This document shows positions 23,351 through 31,298 of a stretch of DNA of 32,961 nt, piece after piece (the stretch's first letter is position 1; the number at the start of each line of letters is the position of its first letter). The notes below the pieces were generated by a model. That model saw only the letters and a list, made by a program, of their open reading frames with translations, was not told where the DNA came from and did no database searches. The position numbers were made by a program, and so were the translations under genes. Origin of the DNA: Lachnospiraceae bacterium (GTDB taxonomy: Bacteria > Bacillota_A > Clostridia > Lachnospirales > Lachnospiraceae); NCBI GenBank assembly GCA_017621115.1, contig JAGATU010000033.1, positions 1-32,961 on the forward strand, given 5' to 3'.

Positions 23351-24517
23351 CTAAATCTCCCTTACAGTTCCAATGAACAAAGGTATTCCATTTTCACAAT
23401 CCATAATCAGATATACAAAAGGTCGGTTCAAATATACTTCCCTGTATTCCAGCGCTTCTGATGCAGCTGCGGCGGCAATGTCTGTTTCTGCCTGCGCTCT
23501 GGTTCCAAGTTCATCCACAACAATTTTGGTCTTATGAGTAGCCCTACTGATGTACAATCCATTTCCGTTATTATTTCCCACCTTCGAAAAATCAGCGGCT
23601 TGCATATCCCATGCATCGGTCATCCCCATATTTTTTAGTACATCGTTCATTTCCATATCACACTCTGTCTCGAACTTAGGCAGACGTGTATATGTTAAAA
23701 TATCTTGCGGATTATGATACAGATTTATCACATGTTCACCCGTAAGTCCCGCCACATAATCATCCAGACCAATACCTTCATTCGGAAGAAGCGCCATAAA
23801 TGCATATTCATTATCTGCATATTTTTTTATAAATCCGGTAGCCTTGTCATCTTCTACAAACGAATACTCATCCGAAGCCATCATCGGTACTGTTTGCACC
23901 GTTCCATCCTCTTTCGTAAACTCACGCTCATGGACATCATTTGGGTAATATATATATTCCCATTCAGCGTCAAACGATACCGCGTTATTCAAAATCATAT
24001 TGGTGCCCTCATCCAACTGCGTACTACAAATCTCACTACCGTAATAATCTGCATTTGTCTGGAGAAAATCATTTTCCAAAGCCAGATTCCCTTCTTCATT
24101 AAGCGTTATGGAGTTGGTAATATCAACCTTACATCTTGGAGATTGTGGCAGTGTACTTTTTAACACATACATACACTCATTCACTTCGGCACCCGACATT
24201 CCAAAAAGTTCTTCCATCTGCAAAAGAGTATCCCCATCCGCCCCATTAGCTATCATCCCAAAGGCATACATCACTGACACCGGCGACACCAACGTATTCG
24301 ACTGCGAATCTAAACTCTGCTGAAATAAACGTACCGAAAAACCTGCAACTTTCCCGGCATTCTGCGTAACACACTCCGGATTTACACTAATCTGATTTGC
24401 CGTCACATTTTCCATATAATTATTCATTTGCTCTTCCTGTTTACAACCACATAAACTGATTGCACATAACAAAAATGCGGCAGAAATTTTGATTACCTTA
24501 TTCATTTGTTTTTTCAT
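23351..24517 (-). CDS. Lipoprotein serpin (serine protease inhibitor), helix F segment missing
   Basis: The 388-residue protein has a lipoprotein signal (lipobox LCGC, Cys25) and then a serpin domain from about residue 55 with the family segments NTLVSPVSVMYAFGMIANGA, LNNAVSFDAEWE, EYAFMALLPNEG and RLPKFETECDM. The reactive-centre hinge is DELGTRAQAETDIAAAAASE. Counting from P17 (Glu336) predicts P1 Ala352 and P1' Ser353, which suggests targets with small S1 pockets such as elastase-like proteases. The closing motif RPFVYLIMDCENGIPLFIGTV is complete. Between Tyr159 and the NNAVSF strand only about 18 residues remain where relatives have about 50; the missing part corresponds to helix F. The ATG at 24517 follows AAGGAG. 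Confidence 0.9.
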   Translation of the reverse strand: MKKQMNKVIKISAAFLLCAISLCGCKQEEQMNNYMENVTANQISVNPECVTQNAGKVAGFSVRLFQQSLDSQSNTLVSPVSVMYAFGMIANGADGDTLLQMEELFGMSGAEVNECMYVLKSTLPQSPRCKVDITNSITLNEEGNLALENDFLQTNADYYGSEICSTQLDEGTNMILNNAVSFDAEWEYIYYPNDVHEREFTKEDGTVQTVPMMASDEYSFVEDDKATGFIKKYADNEYAFMALLPNEGIGLDDYVAGLTGEHVINLYHNPQDILTYTRLPKFETECDMEMNDVLKNMGMTDAWDMQAADFSKVGNNNGNGLYISRATHKTKIVVDELGTRAQAETDIAAAAASEALEYREVYLNRPFVYLIMDCENGIPLFIGTVREI

Positions 24518-24652
24518 AGTAAACTCCTTATACACAAATACCCGCGATTTTTTCCAACTATAATCTATATATAATACCTTTTATCCAAGTAAAAGGTTGC
24601 AATCTCGTTTATTTTTAGTTCGATTTGCGAAACAAGTTGCCAATCTCAATGC

Positions 24653-24675
24653 AAAAAAGGAGGAAAATATCCCCC
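24653..24675 (-). terminator. Terminator of the immunity-type gene run
   Basis: On the minus strand GGGGGA pairs with TCCTCC (one G-T pair) around a short loop and continues into TTTTTT. It lies directly behind the stop of the DUF1963 gene at 24680. Confidence 0.6.
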
Positions 24676-24679
24676 TCTC

Positions 24680-25492
24680 TTAACAACACTGCCAGTCATA
24701 TTCTACTTTTGAGAAATCACGGTTCTTCAAGTCATTCGCAGAAATTAAAAAAGTACAATTCCCGCTGTCACCAAACATGATTCCGCAGGTATCATCCAAG
24801 TCAAGCTGTAAAAGCAACACGTCGCAAGTACCGTCATCGTAATATTCCTGTGTGTACTGGACGAAGTACGGATATCCAGCCACTCTGGAACCGGATGCAT
24901 AACACAAATCATAAAGTGCTGTTCTTTCCTCTTTGGTCGCCTCACTGAACAGTTCCTCGAATTTCTCAACAGCAGATGACACCGGCATCCTTCTTTTTGT
25001 AAAATTCATCTTTCCGTCTTTACTGAATGGCTCATATTCCTGATATCCGGTGCGGTACGGATTCTCCTTTATCAGTTTGGTTTCATCCGTTATGTAATCT
25101 TCAATATATTTTACAACACAGGCCTCATCCAACCCATATGGGTCAATATCTTCAATATAGAACTGCAATATTCCTTTCTTCGGAAAATCCTGCAACGGCG
25201 GCATCTCTTCCAAATTAATCTGCGCAAGAAACATCATCGGTCTTTCTGTTCTGCCAATCGGATAATCCTCAATCTTTTCCAAATATGGGCAGCCACCTAA
25301 TTTGCTCTCCCATGGTTTTGTTTCTTCCAGGGTGAATGTAATCTCACACGATTCTTTCATGGTTGACTCAAGAAGTGTGCGGTATTTTTTAATTACCGGC
25401 GGAAGTTCCCATTCATTTTTGAGATATGTTTCCTGAGTTACTTCTTGTGCAGTTGTATTTTTCTTGTTGAATAGTTTATCTAATAATCCCAT
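24680..25492 (-). CDS. DUF1963 (YwqG-family) protein
   Basis: The 270-residue protein has an amphipathic N-terminal tag (MGLLDKLFNKKN), then the YwqG/DUF1963 core. That core comprises SKLGGCPYL at about residue 65, PMMFLAQINLEEMP at about 85-98, GILQFYIE at about 107, RVAGYPYFVQ at about 205, LLLQLDLDD at about 228 and IMFGDSGNCTFLI at about 240. The GGxPY, LAQINL and GDSGxxxFLI motifs define the family. Members often sit beside polymorphic toxins and may be immunity proteins, but that is inference. GGAGG precedes the ATG. Confidence 0.85.
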   Translation of the reverse strand: MGLLDKLFNKKNTTAQEVTQETYLKNEWELPPVIKKYRTLLESTMKESCEITFTLEETKPWESKLGGCPYLEKIEDYPIGRTERPMMFLAQINLEEMPPLQDFPKKGILQFYIEDIDPYGLDEACVVKYIEDYITDETKLIKENPYRTGYQEYEPFSKDGKMNFTKRRMPVSSAVEKFEELFSEATKEERTALYDLCYASGSRVAGYPYFVQYTQEYYDDGTCDVLLLQLDLDDTCGIMFGDSGNCTFLISANDLKNRDFSKVEYDWQCC

Positions 25493-25520
25493 GCGTTACC
25501 TCCGTATGTACTCTTCCTAT

Positions 25521-26144
25521 TTACTTCCCCAGTTCAAATAATAGATGCATATGTGTCACCGCATCGCCTTTATCAACATTTTCTATTGCCGGCTTTCCAC
25601 CCATAATTAGCGCGGGTACAAAAAAGAATATCTCATTCTTCTGCAATGCTCCTTTAGCGTACACGGCTTGCTTATATAAATCATGATAAAGAAGTTGCTC
25701 CATTACCTTTTTATCCGTAACTGTTTTCTCCCAAAAATCTTTGAAACTATACGCCAGTACTTCTACTTTACGGTAATGGATATTTAATATACAGATATCA
25801 TCCTCTGTCTCAGAAAGTCTTCTGTAGTAGATAATATCCCCAAATGCCGTTACCATAATGGGAATCTTAGAAAAATCTTCTTTTCCAAGCCACATATACA
25901 AACTTCCCATATAATCCGTTGGATTTACTACCTTAATAATTCCTTCGCCATAACTACCGAATCCATACTGATGCCAGAAATCTATCAATTCTGCCGGTAC
26001 TACCTTGGATGCCATTTTTAGAAACTCCGACTCAGGTTTCTGTAATTCCCCACACGGAGGATATTTCTGTAAAAATGATGCAAACAACTCCTGCTCTGCA
26101 GAGTTTTCTTCTTTCTTGTTAAAAATACCACTAAAAAAACCCAT
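25521..26144 (-). CDS. DUF1851/GAD-like protein (Tdi1-type immunity domain)
   Basis: The 207-residue protein starts with the tag MGFFSGIFNKKEEN, similar to the DUF1963 gene next to it. It continues with VVPAELIDFWHQYGFGSYGEGIIKVVNP at about residues 48-75 (longer motif split here only by description), then a MWLGKED segment, PIMVTAFGDIIYYR and VLAYSFKDFWEKTV. This is the GAD-like plus DUF1851 layout known from the type VI immunity protein Tdi1 and SMI1-type proteins. No toxin is adjacent. The binding site is weak (GGTGA), so translation may be low. Confidence 0.8.
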   Translation of the reverse strand: MGFFSGIFNKKEENSAEQELFASFLQKYPPCGELQKPESEFLKMASKVVPAELIDFWHQYGFGSYGEGIIKVVNPTDYMGSLYMWLGKEDFSKIPIMVTAFGDIIYYRRLSETEDDICILNIHYRKVEVLAYSFKDFWEKTVTDKKVMEQLLYHDLYKQAVYAKGALQKNEIFFFVPALIMGGKPAIENVDKGDAVTHMHLLFELGK

Positions 26145-26186
26145 TATTTCACCAACTTCTTTTCTATATAATTTATGTTTTCATCT

Positions 26187-26639
26187 TTAAAAGGCCGCCT
26201 TGAAATCCTCATACATTCCAAAGGCAATCCTCAGAATTTCCTCTAAGTCTTCATACGTTCCAAAAATCGGTAGCTTTATCCGATAAGACGAATCTATTAT
26301 TCGTTTTGCATAGACTCCCCATGGACTTCCGAGTAATACTTCTTTGCCTTCTTTCACTACCCAGACAAATTCTGTACTTCCGCCCCGCAATATAATATGG
26401 AATCCAAAAGTATATTTTCCACTTCGTTCTTCTTCAATTTTGAAAAACTTTTCTCTGGAATTGAACTTCGGAACATACCCCAGGTTTTGAATTATCTCCA
26501 TAACTTCACTGCCATCTATATGTAATAGTCGCTCATCTGCCGGGGTTCTCTCTGCATTATATTGATCCGATAATGCTTCATATCTTTTTATAAAATCAAT
26601 TTTTATTAAAGAAGTTTTAACTATAGGATTTAATTCCAT
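26187..26639 (-). CDS. Unknown cytoplasmic protein, possibly immunity-type
   Basis: The 150-residue protein has no signal or membrane segment. Recognisable points are a helical N-terminus with FIKRYEALSDQY, then KFFKIEEERSGKYTFGFHII, GSPWGVYAKRI at about residues 105-115 and a helical C-terminus ending in FKAAF. The alternation of strands in the middle resembles small immunity proteins, but I assign no family. Its ATG overlaps the stop of an 11-codon frame as TAATG. It is the first gene of the run that ends with DUF1963, downstream of the TAGGTA repeat region. Confidence 0.65.
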   Translation of the reverse strand: MELNPIVKTSLIKIDFIKRYEALSDQYNAERTPADERLLHIDGSEVMEIIQNLGYVPKFNSREKFFKIEEERSGKYTFGFHIILRGGSTEFVWVVKEGKEVLLGSPWGVYAKRIIDSSYRIKLPIFGTYEDLEEILRIAFGMYEDFKAAF

Positions 26640-26674
26640 TATCTTATTTCCTCTATTGCGTGCTTGTTTACCAT
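26639..26674 (-). CDS. Possible 11-codon leader peptide upstream of the gene at 26187
   Basis: The frame reads MVNKHAIEEIR with a GGGGG-type binding site eight bases before its ATG, and its stop overlaps the next start as TAATG. This allows translational coupling. The peptide has no obvious regulatory residue run, so it may be chance. Confidence 0.3.
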   Translation of the reverse strand: MVNKHAIEEIR

Positions 26675-26959
26675 TTCACAATCCCCCTATTTCCTACTAT
26701 AATCCCTTTATCATTAAATTGGTAGGTATAAAAATGCCACTTTTTAAGTAATTTTACCTACCGGAACAAAGACAATTACCGCTCGGTAGGTATCAGACCT
26801 ACAATCAAGTTAACATAACACATGTTTTCACTCCCAAAAACAACAAAAATACCTACTAACTCATATTTCTCAGATGAATTAGTAGGTAAAAATTGTTTAC
26901 ATAACTTATTTCAGCGTGTAAATTACGACAATATACTGTTTAGCTACAATACTCAGCCC
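26640..26959. repeat. Intergenic region with repeated TAGGTA/TACCTA motifs
   Basis: The motif GGTAGGTA occurs at 26721-26728 and 26785-26792. Its complement TACCTACC is at 26755-26762, ACCTAC at 26797-26802, TACCTACTA at 26850-26858 and GTAGGTA at 26882-26888. They pair as three nested or adjacent hairpins (26721/26755, 26787/26797, 26850/26888). The last is the lysC terminator. The rest lies in the promoter region of the immunity-type genes and could be operator or leader structure. No gene is supported here. Confidence 0.55.
26838..26888 (-). terminator. Terminator downstream of lysC
   Basis: TACCTACTAACTCAT (26850-26864) pairs with ATGAATTAGTAGGTA (26874-26888) with one mismatch. On the minus strand the stem is followed by TTTTTGTTGTTTTT. 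It lies about 70 bp after the lysC stop. Confidence 0.75.
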
Positions 26960-28279
26960 CTAAATCGCTGTCGTTACAAAGATGTCATAGATAGCCTTAA
27001 TCGCTGTCTCAAAGTCATCATTTCTCACACCGATGATGATGTTAAGCTCAGAGGAACCCTGGTCAATCATCTTAACGTTTACATCCGCATGGGCAAGGGC
27101 TGCAAAGATTCTGCCGGCTGTACCACGTGTAGACTTCATACCACGGCCTACAACTGCGATTAATGCAAGGTCGGCTTCAATATCGATGGTGTCAGGTTTC
27201 GCAAGACGGTGGATACCTGATACTACCTGCTGTTCCTTATCCATGAATTCATCCTGGTGAACGAATACGGTTAAGGTATCAATACCTGATGGAATATGTT
27301 CAAATGAAATTCCGTTATCTTCGAATGCCTGTAATACTTTACGGCCAAATCCGATTTCGGAGTTCATCATGTCTTTATCTACATTGATGGAACAGAAGCC
27401 TTTTTTACCGGCGATACCTGTAATAACATATTTGGACTTCTGGCATGTACTTTCTACAATCCATGTACCCTTATCTTCTGGCTTGTTGGTATTGCGGATG
27501 TTAATCGGAATACCTTCTCTACGTACAGGGAAGATGGCATCTTCGTGGAATACGGAGAATCCCATGTAAGAAAGCTCGCGGAGTTCTCTGTATGTAATCG
27601 TCTCAATAACAACCGGATCTTTAATAATTCTTGGGTCTGCAACAAGGACTCCTGATGTATCGGTCCAGTTCTCATATACATCTGCATGAATGGCTCTGGC
27701 CACGATGGAACCTGTGATATCGGAACCGCCTCTTGAGAAGGTCTTAACCTTTCCGTCAGGAAGGCTTCCGTAAAATCCCGGAACTACTGCATTTTCCAGT
27801 TTCTGTAACTTCTCAGCCAAGGCAACATTTGTCTTCTCTGCATCAAATTCTCCTTCTTCGGTAAAGAAAACACACTCAGCAGGGTCTACAAAATTATAAC
27901 CAAGATAAGCTGCCATGATCTTACCGTTTAAGAATTCGCCACGACTTGCCGCATAATTATCACCGGCTTTTGCCTTAAAATCTTTTTCAATCTGCTTGAA
28001 TTCTTCATCCAGGGAAAGATCCAGTTTTAATCCTGTAATGATTTCCTCGTAACGTGCCTTGATTGCTGCAAGTTCCTTTTTGAAATCCTTTCCTTCTTCA
28101 GCAAGCGCATAGCAGGCATATAACATATCTGTAACCTTGATATCATCGCTAAAACGCTTACCCGGTGCACTCGGCACAACGAATTTTCTGGTTTTCTCTG
28201 CGCGGATAATATTACCTACTTTTTCAAACTGCTGTGCACTGGCAAGTGAACTTCCGCCGAATTTAACTACTTTTCTCAT
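26960..28279 (-). CDS. lysC: Aspartate kinase
   Basis: Aspartokinase makes aspartyl phosphate, the first step to lysine, threonine and methionine. The 439-residue protein opens MRKVVKFGGSSLAS (kinase signature KFGGSS). It has SRGGSDITGSIVARAI at about residues 185-200 and WTDTSGVLVADPRI at about 212-225. It ends with two ACT domains at about 300-439 (GKKGFCSINVDKDMM, then LIAVVGRGMKSTRGTAGRIF), so feedback control by amino acids is expected. I start at 28279; the frame extends 19 codons further but AGGAG stands before this ATG. It is the last gene of the threonine operon. Confidence 0.96.
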   Translation of the reverse strand: MRKVVKFGGSSLASAQQFEKVGNIIRAEKTRKFVVPSAPGKRFSDDIKVTDMLYACYALAEEGKDFKKELAAIKARYEEIITGLKLDLSLDEEFKQIEKDFKAKAGDNYAASRGEFLNGKIMAAYLGYNFVDPAECVFFTEEGEFDAEKTNVALAEKLQKLENAVVPGFYGSLPDGKVKTFSRGGSDITGSIVARAIHADVYENWTDTSGVLVADPRIIKDPVVIETITYRELRELSYMGFSVFHEDAIFPVRREGIPINIRNTNKPEDKGTWIVESTCQKSKYVITGIAGKKGFCSINVDKDMMNSEIGFGRKVLQAFEDNGISFEHIPSGIDTLTVFVHQDEFMDKEQQVVSGIHRLAKPDTIDIEADLALIAVVGRGMKSTRGTAGRIFAALAHADVNVKMIDQGSSELNIIIGVRNDDFETAIKAIYDIFVTTAI

Positions 28280-28313
28280 AATACTTTTCTCCTCAAGAAC
28301 AATATTTATGTCA

Positions 28314-29516
28314 TTATTTTTCAAATAAACGGTCAATCAATGTGTGTCCCTTATCAATCAGAACACCGCTTGACATCGCATCTTTTTCGTTATAATTCCA
28401 TTCATTTTCTTTGATATCGGTTGAATCAAACAAAAGATATGGCACATTCCCTGCCGTATGAGTACGAATACGGATAGGTGTCGGATGATCCGGTAAAACA
28501 AGCAGACGGAAATCCACATTCTTCGCATACAATGCATCCGTCAAACGCTTAATCACACGCTCATCTAAGTTTTCAACGGCCTGGATTTTTCTTTCCATGC
28601 TGCCCTGATGTCCCATTTCATCCGGTGCTTCCACATGAATATATGCAAAATCATAACCGTCTTCTAATAATGCCTTAACAGCCGCATCAGTCTTGCCTTC
28701 GTAGTTGGTATGTAAACCGCCGTTGGCGCCTTCTACATTTACTACACCCATTCCGGCTCCTACCGCGATTCCTTTTAATAAATCCACAGCAGAAATCATC
28801 ATACCTTTTTTGCCGGTCTTCTCTTCAAAAGAAGATAACATCGGCTTGGTGCCTGCGCCCCAGAACCAACAGCAGTTGGCAGGCTTAAGACCTTTTGCCT
28901 TACGCTCGATATTCATCGGATGATCTTTTAAGATTTCATAACTCTTTTTCATCATCTCAAGAAGCACGGCATCTTTAGGAAGATGCTGTCCGATTGTCTG
29001 TGTCAGTACATCATGCGGAGGTGTTAATTCTACCACTTCTCCATGATTCCATATCAGGCAGTGACGGTAACTGGTACCCACATAAAAATGATAATTCTCA
29101 CTTTCGAGTTGTTCTTTTACCGCATTCAGTAATACCGCACAGTCCTCTGTACTGATTTCGTCAGAACTGTGGTCGATAATGGTCTTTTCTTCAAAAGGAA
29201 CATCATCGTCGGAAATCGTAACGATATTACAACGGAGTGCGATATCCGTATCGTTCATAGGCACACCAATGCTTAATGCTTCGAGCGGAGAACGACCGGA
29301 ATAATATTTCTTCGGGTCATATCCGAGCACAGACAGATTCGCAGTGTCAGAACCCGGGCTCATGCCGTCCGGAATCGTATGTACCATTCCGATTTCAGAC
29401 ATTTTGCTGAGTTTATCAAGGCAGGGCGTATTCGCATATTCAATTATTGTCTTGCCACCAAGTGCCTCGATGGACTCATCTGCCATTCCGTCACCTAAAA
29501 CTACTATATATTTCAT
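28314..29516 (-). CDS. apgM: ApgM-like phosphoglycerate mutase family protein, likely homoserine kinase analogue
   Basis: The 400-residue protein belongs to the archaeal-type cofactor-independent phosphoglycerate mutase family of the alkaline phosphatase superfamily. It begins MKYIVVLGDGMADESIEALG (metal-binding Asp9). It continues with PGSDTANLSVLGYDP at about residues 53-67 (nucleophile Ser), HVEAPDEMGHQG at about 300 and LPDHPTPIRIRTHTAGNVPY at about 345-364. It lies between hom and lysC and no thrB-type kinase is in the window. In Clostridia and some other bacteria this neighbourhood has led to its prediction as a functional analogue of homoserine kinase; the substrate remains unproven. 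TGAGGT precedes the ATG. Confidence 0.85.
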   Translation of the reverse strand: MKYIVVLGDGMADESIEALGGKTIIEYANTPCLDKLSKMSEIGMVHTIPDGMSPGSDTANLSVLGYDPKKYYSGRSPLEALSIGVPMNDTDIALRCNIVTISDDDVPFEEKTIIDHSSDEISTEDCAVLLNAVKEQLESENYHFYVGTSYRHCLIWNHGEVVELTPPHDVLTQTIGQHLPKDAVLLEMMKKSYEILKDHPMNIERKAKGLKPANCCWFWGAGTKPMLSSFEEKTGKKGMMISAVDLLKGIAVGAGMGVVNVEGANGGLHTNYEGKTDAAVKALLEDGYDFAYIHVEAPDEMGHQGSMERKIQAVENLDERVIKRLTDALYAKNVDFRLLVLPDHPTPIRIRTHTAGNVPYLLFDSTDIKENEWNYNEKDAMSSGVLIDKGHTLIDRLFEK

Positions 29517-29538
29517 ATATCTACCTCACATAATTTAA

Positions 29539-29565
29539 GAAGAATATTTCAAAGAAATATTCTTC
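29539..29565. other. Perfect 12-bp hairpin just upstream of apgM
   Basis: GAAGAATATTTC pairs perfectly with GAAATATTCTTC around a 3-nt loop, 22 bases before the apgM ATG. The U tract is weak (TTAAATT), so it may be an mRNA-stabilising or attenuating structure. Confidence 0.5.
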
Positions 29566-29577
29566 GACATAAAACTT

Positions 29578-29618
29578 AGTAAATCTTAGGCGGCGTCCTT
29601 TGACGCCTTAGATTTACT
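29578..29618. terminator. Hairpin terminator directly after hom
   Basis: AGTAAATCT pairs with AGATTTACT and the inner GGCGTC pairs with GACGCC, a long imperfect stem with a 4-nt loop. It starts 3 bases after the hom stop. U tracts are present on both strands (AAGTTTTATG on the minus, TTTTTATG on the plus). It may cut expression of apgM-lysC relative to hom. Confidence 0.7.
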
Positions 29619-29620
29619 TT

Positions 29621-30826
29621 TTATGTTTCATCTACGCGGATTACGGACAATACTTCTATTAATCCTTTGATGCGGGAAGCAAAATCTTTTTCTGTCATTA
29701 CTTCGGTGATAAAACCAAAATCCATATCATCCGTACGAATCTCTGTAATGTTAGTAAAACTATTCAGTACGGCGCCTCTTTCACTAAGCGCAGCACGTAC
29801 AAAGAACTTTCTTTCACAATCATCATTATTGGCAATCTTAAGTTCTTCCGCATCCCAAAGAACAGGAACATTGCTACCCAAAGTCTTCGCACACTCAATC
29901 ACGTCTGCCACAACCGCACTTGCTGTTGCAAGCTTACCTGCGCCGTGACCGTAGAACATCAAATCACCAACCATATTACCGGTTACGTACACAGCATTGA
30001 ACACATCGTTAACGCCATTAAGAGGATGGTCCTCACCGATCATAAACGGAGCTACCAGTAAAGATGCACCATCTTCGGTACGCTCACTTACGGCCAAAAG
30101 CTTAATGCTCTTATTTACTGCCTTTGCATACTCAAAATCTCTTGTTGTGATTTTGGTAATACCTTCTGTATGAATCTTATTAAAATCAACATTCTTCCCT
30201 GTCATTAAAGAAGAAAGAATAGCAATCTTTCTGCATGCATCGTATCCTTCCACATCAGCTTCCGGATTACGTTCCGCATAACCTTTATCCTGTGCTTCTT
30301 TTAACACCTCTGCATAATCGGCGCCTTCTTTTGCCATCTTGGTCAAAATATAGTTTGTAGTACCATTTAAGATACCTTTAATTTTCTCGATGGATTCCGG
30401 CGCAAGGGATGTTAACATTGGACGGATAATCGGAATACCGCCGCCAACACTTGCTTCAAAGAAATAAGAACAGTTATTGTCCTTAGCAGTCTGTAATAAT
30501 TCAGGACCGTATGAAGCAACCAATTCCTTATTGGATGTACAAACGCTCTTACCTGCAAGTAAGCAGTCCTTGGTAAACTGATAAGCAGGCTTTGTACCGC
30601 CCATGGTCTCACAAACAATAGAAACCTCCGGGTCATTTACAATAATATTAAAATCATGGATAACCTTATCTTCGAAAGGGTCACCCGGAAAATCACGTAA
30701 ATCCAATATGTATTTTACTTCGATTTCATCGCCGACTCTTTTTGCAATTAATTCCCTATTCTCATGCAGTACTTCTACTACACCGCTTCCTACTGTTCCG
30801 TATCCTAACACTGCTGCCTTAATCAT
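29621..30826 (-). CDS. hom: Homoserine dehydrogenase
   Basis: This enzyme reduces aspartate semialdehyde to homoserine with NAD(P)H. The 401-residue protein begins MIKAAVLGYGTVGSGVVEVL (Rossmann GxGxxG). It has VCETMGGTKPA at about residue 90, LLAGKSVCTSNKELVASYG at about 108 and ASVGGGIPIIRP at about 145. It also has the catalytic segment GILNGTTNYILTKM at about 170 and the C-terminal homoserine dehydrogenase domain. The C-terminal ACT part is short (last 50 residues), compared with about 430 residues in classical feedback-regulated forms. AGGAG is found nine bases before the ATG. Confidence 0.96.
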   Translation of the reverse strand: MIKAAVLGYGTVGSGVVEVLHENRELIAKRVGDEIEVKYILDLRDFPGDPFEDKVIHDFNIIVNDPEVSIVCETMGGTKPAYQFTKDCLLAGKSVCTSNKELVASYGPELLQTAKDNNCSYFFEASVGGGIPIIRPMLTSLAPESIEKIKGILNGTTNYILTKMAKEGADYAEVLKEAQDKGYAERNPEADVEGYDACRKIAILSSLMTGKNVDFNKIHTEGITKITTRDFEYAKAVNKSIKLLAVSERTEDGASLLVAPFMIGEDHPLNGVNDVFNAVYVTGNMVGDLMFYGHGAGKLATASAVVADVIECAKTLGSNVPVLWDAEELKIANNDDCERKFFVRAALSERGAVLNSFTNITEIRTDDMDFGFITEVMTEKDFASRIKGLIEVLSVIRVDET

Positions 30827-30857
30827 AACTTCTTACTCCTCTGTCTCTTCTTCGTTT

Positions 30858-31298
30858 CTATTCACCGGCCACCATCTTAACATGATGTACTGCCGCCTGT
30901 GCCCCCAATCCTGTAAGCATATCCGAAACATTCTTCGTCGTCTCCAGAACCTGGATACTGATACTGATTGCCGCTACTCCATTAATCGGGATACTCTGAT
31001 GTATCGTCAAAATATTCGCTCCCGAGTCCGCAATCACCTTAAGTACATCCGATAATGCTCCCGGTTCATCCTCCATATCCATTGTAAGGGTAATGGTACT
31101 TCCTCTGGCATTATCACGGAATTTGAAAATATCATCCTTATACTTATAAAAAGAGCTTCTGCTGATTCCCACTTTATCGACTGCTTCCTGAACGCTCATG
31201 GTCTTCTTAGACTCCACAAGGCGTTTGGCTTCCACGACTTTAAGCAGGACTTCCGGCAAAGCTCTTTGTTTTACTACGTAATATTCGGTAGAATCCAC
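30858..31298 (-). CDS. ACT domain-containing regulator-like protein (UPF0735/PheB family)
   Basis: The 146-residue protein starts with DSTEYYVVKQRALPEVLLKV, has a helix-turn-helix-like segment SVQEAVDKVGISRSSFYKYK at about residues 35-54 and a C-terminal ACT domain with EDEPGALSDVLKVIADSGAN at about 75-94. I use a GTG start at 31298 because AAAGGA lies seven bases upstream and the family begins here at about 145-150 residues. The frame has an ATG 18 codons upstream but only a poor binding site. It is the first gene of the hom-apgM-lysC operon and probably senses an amino acid, but binding is not shown. Confidence 0.88.
   Translation of the reverse strand: MDSTEYYVVKQRALPEVLLKVVEAKRLVESKKTMSVQEAVDKVGISRSSFYKYKDDIFKFRDNARGSTITLTMDMEDEPGALSDVLKVIADSGANILTIHQSIPINGVAAISISIQVLETTKNVSDMLTGLGAQAAVHHVKMVAGE

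Noticed and set aside
26721..26888. CRISPR-like array in the repeat region
   Set aside because: The repeated motif is only 6-8 bases, in mixed orientation and at irregular spacing, with no cas genes.
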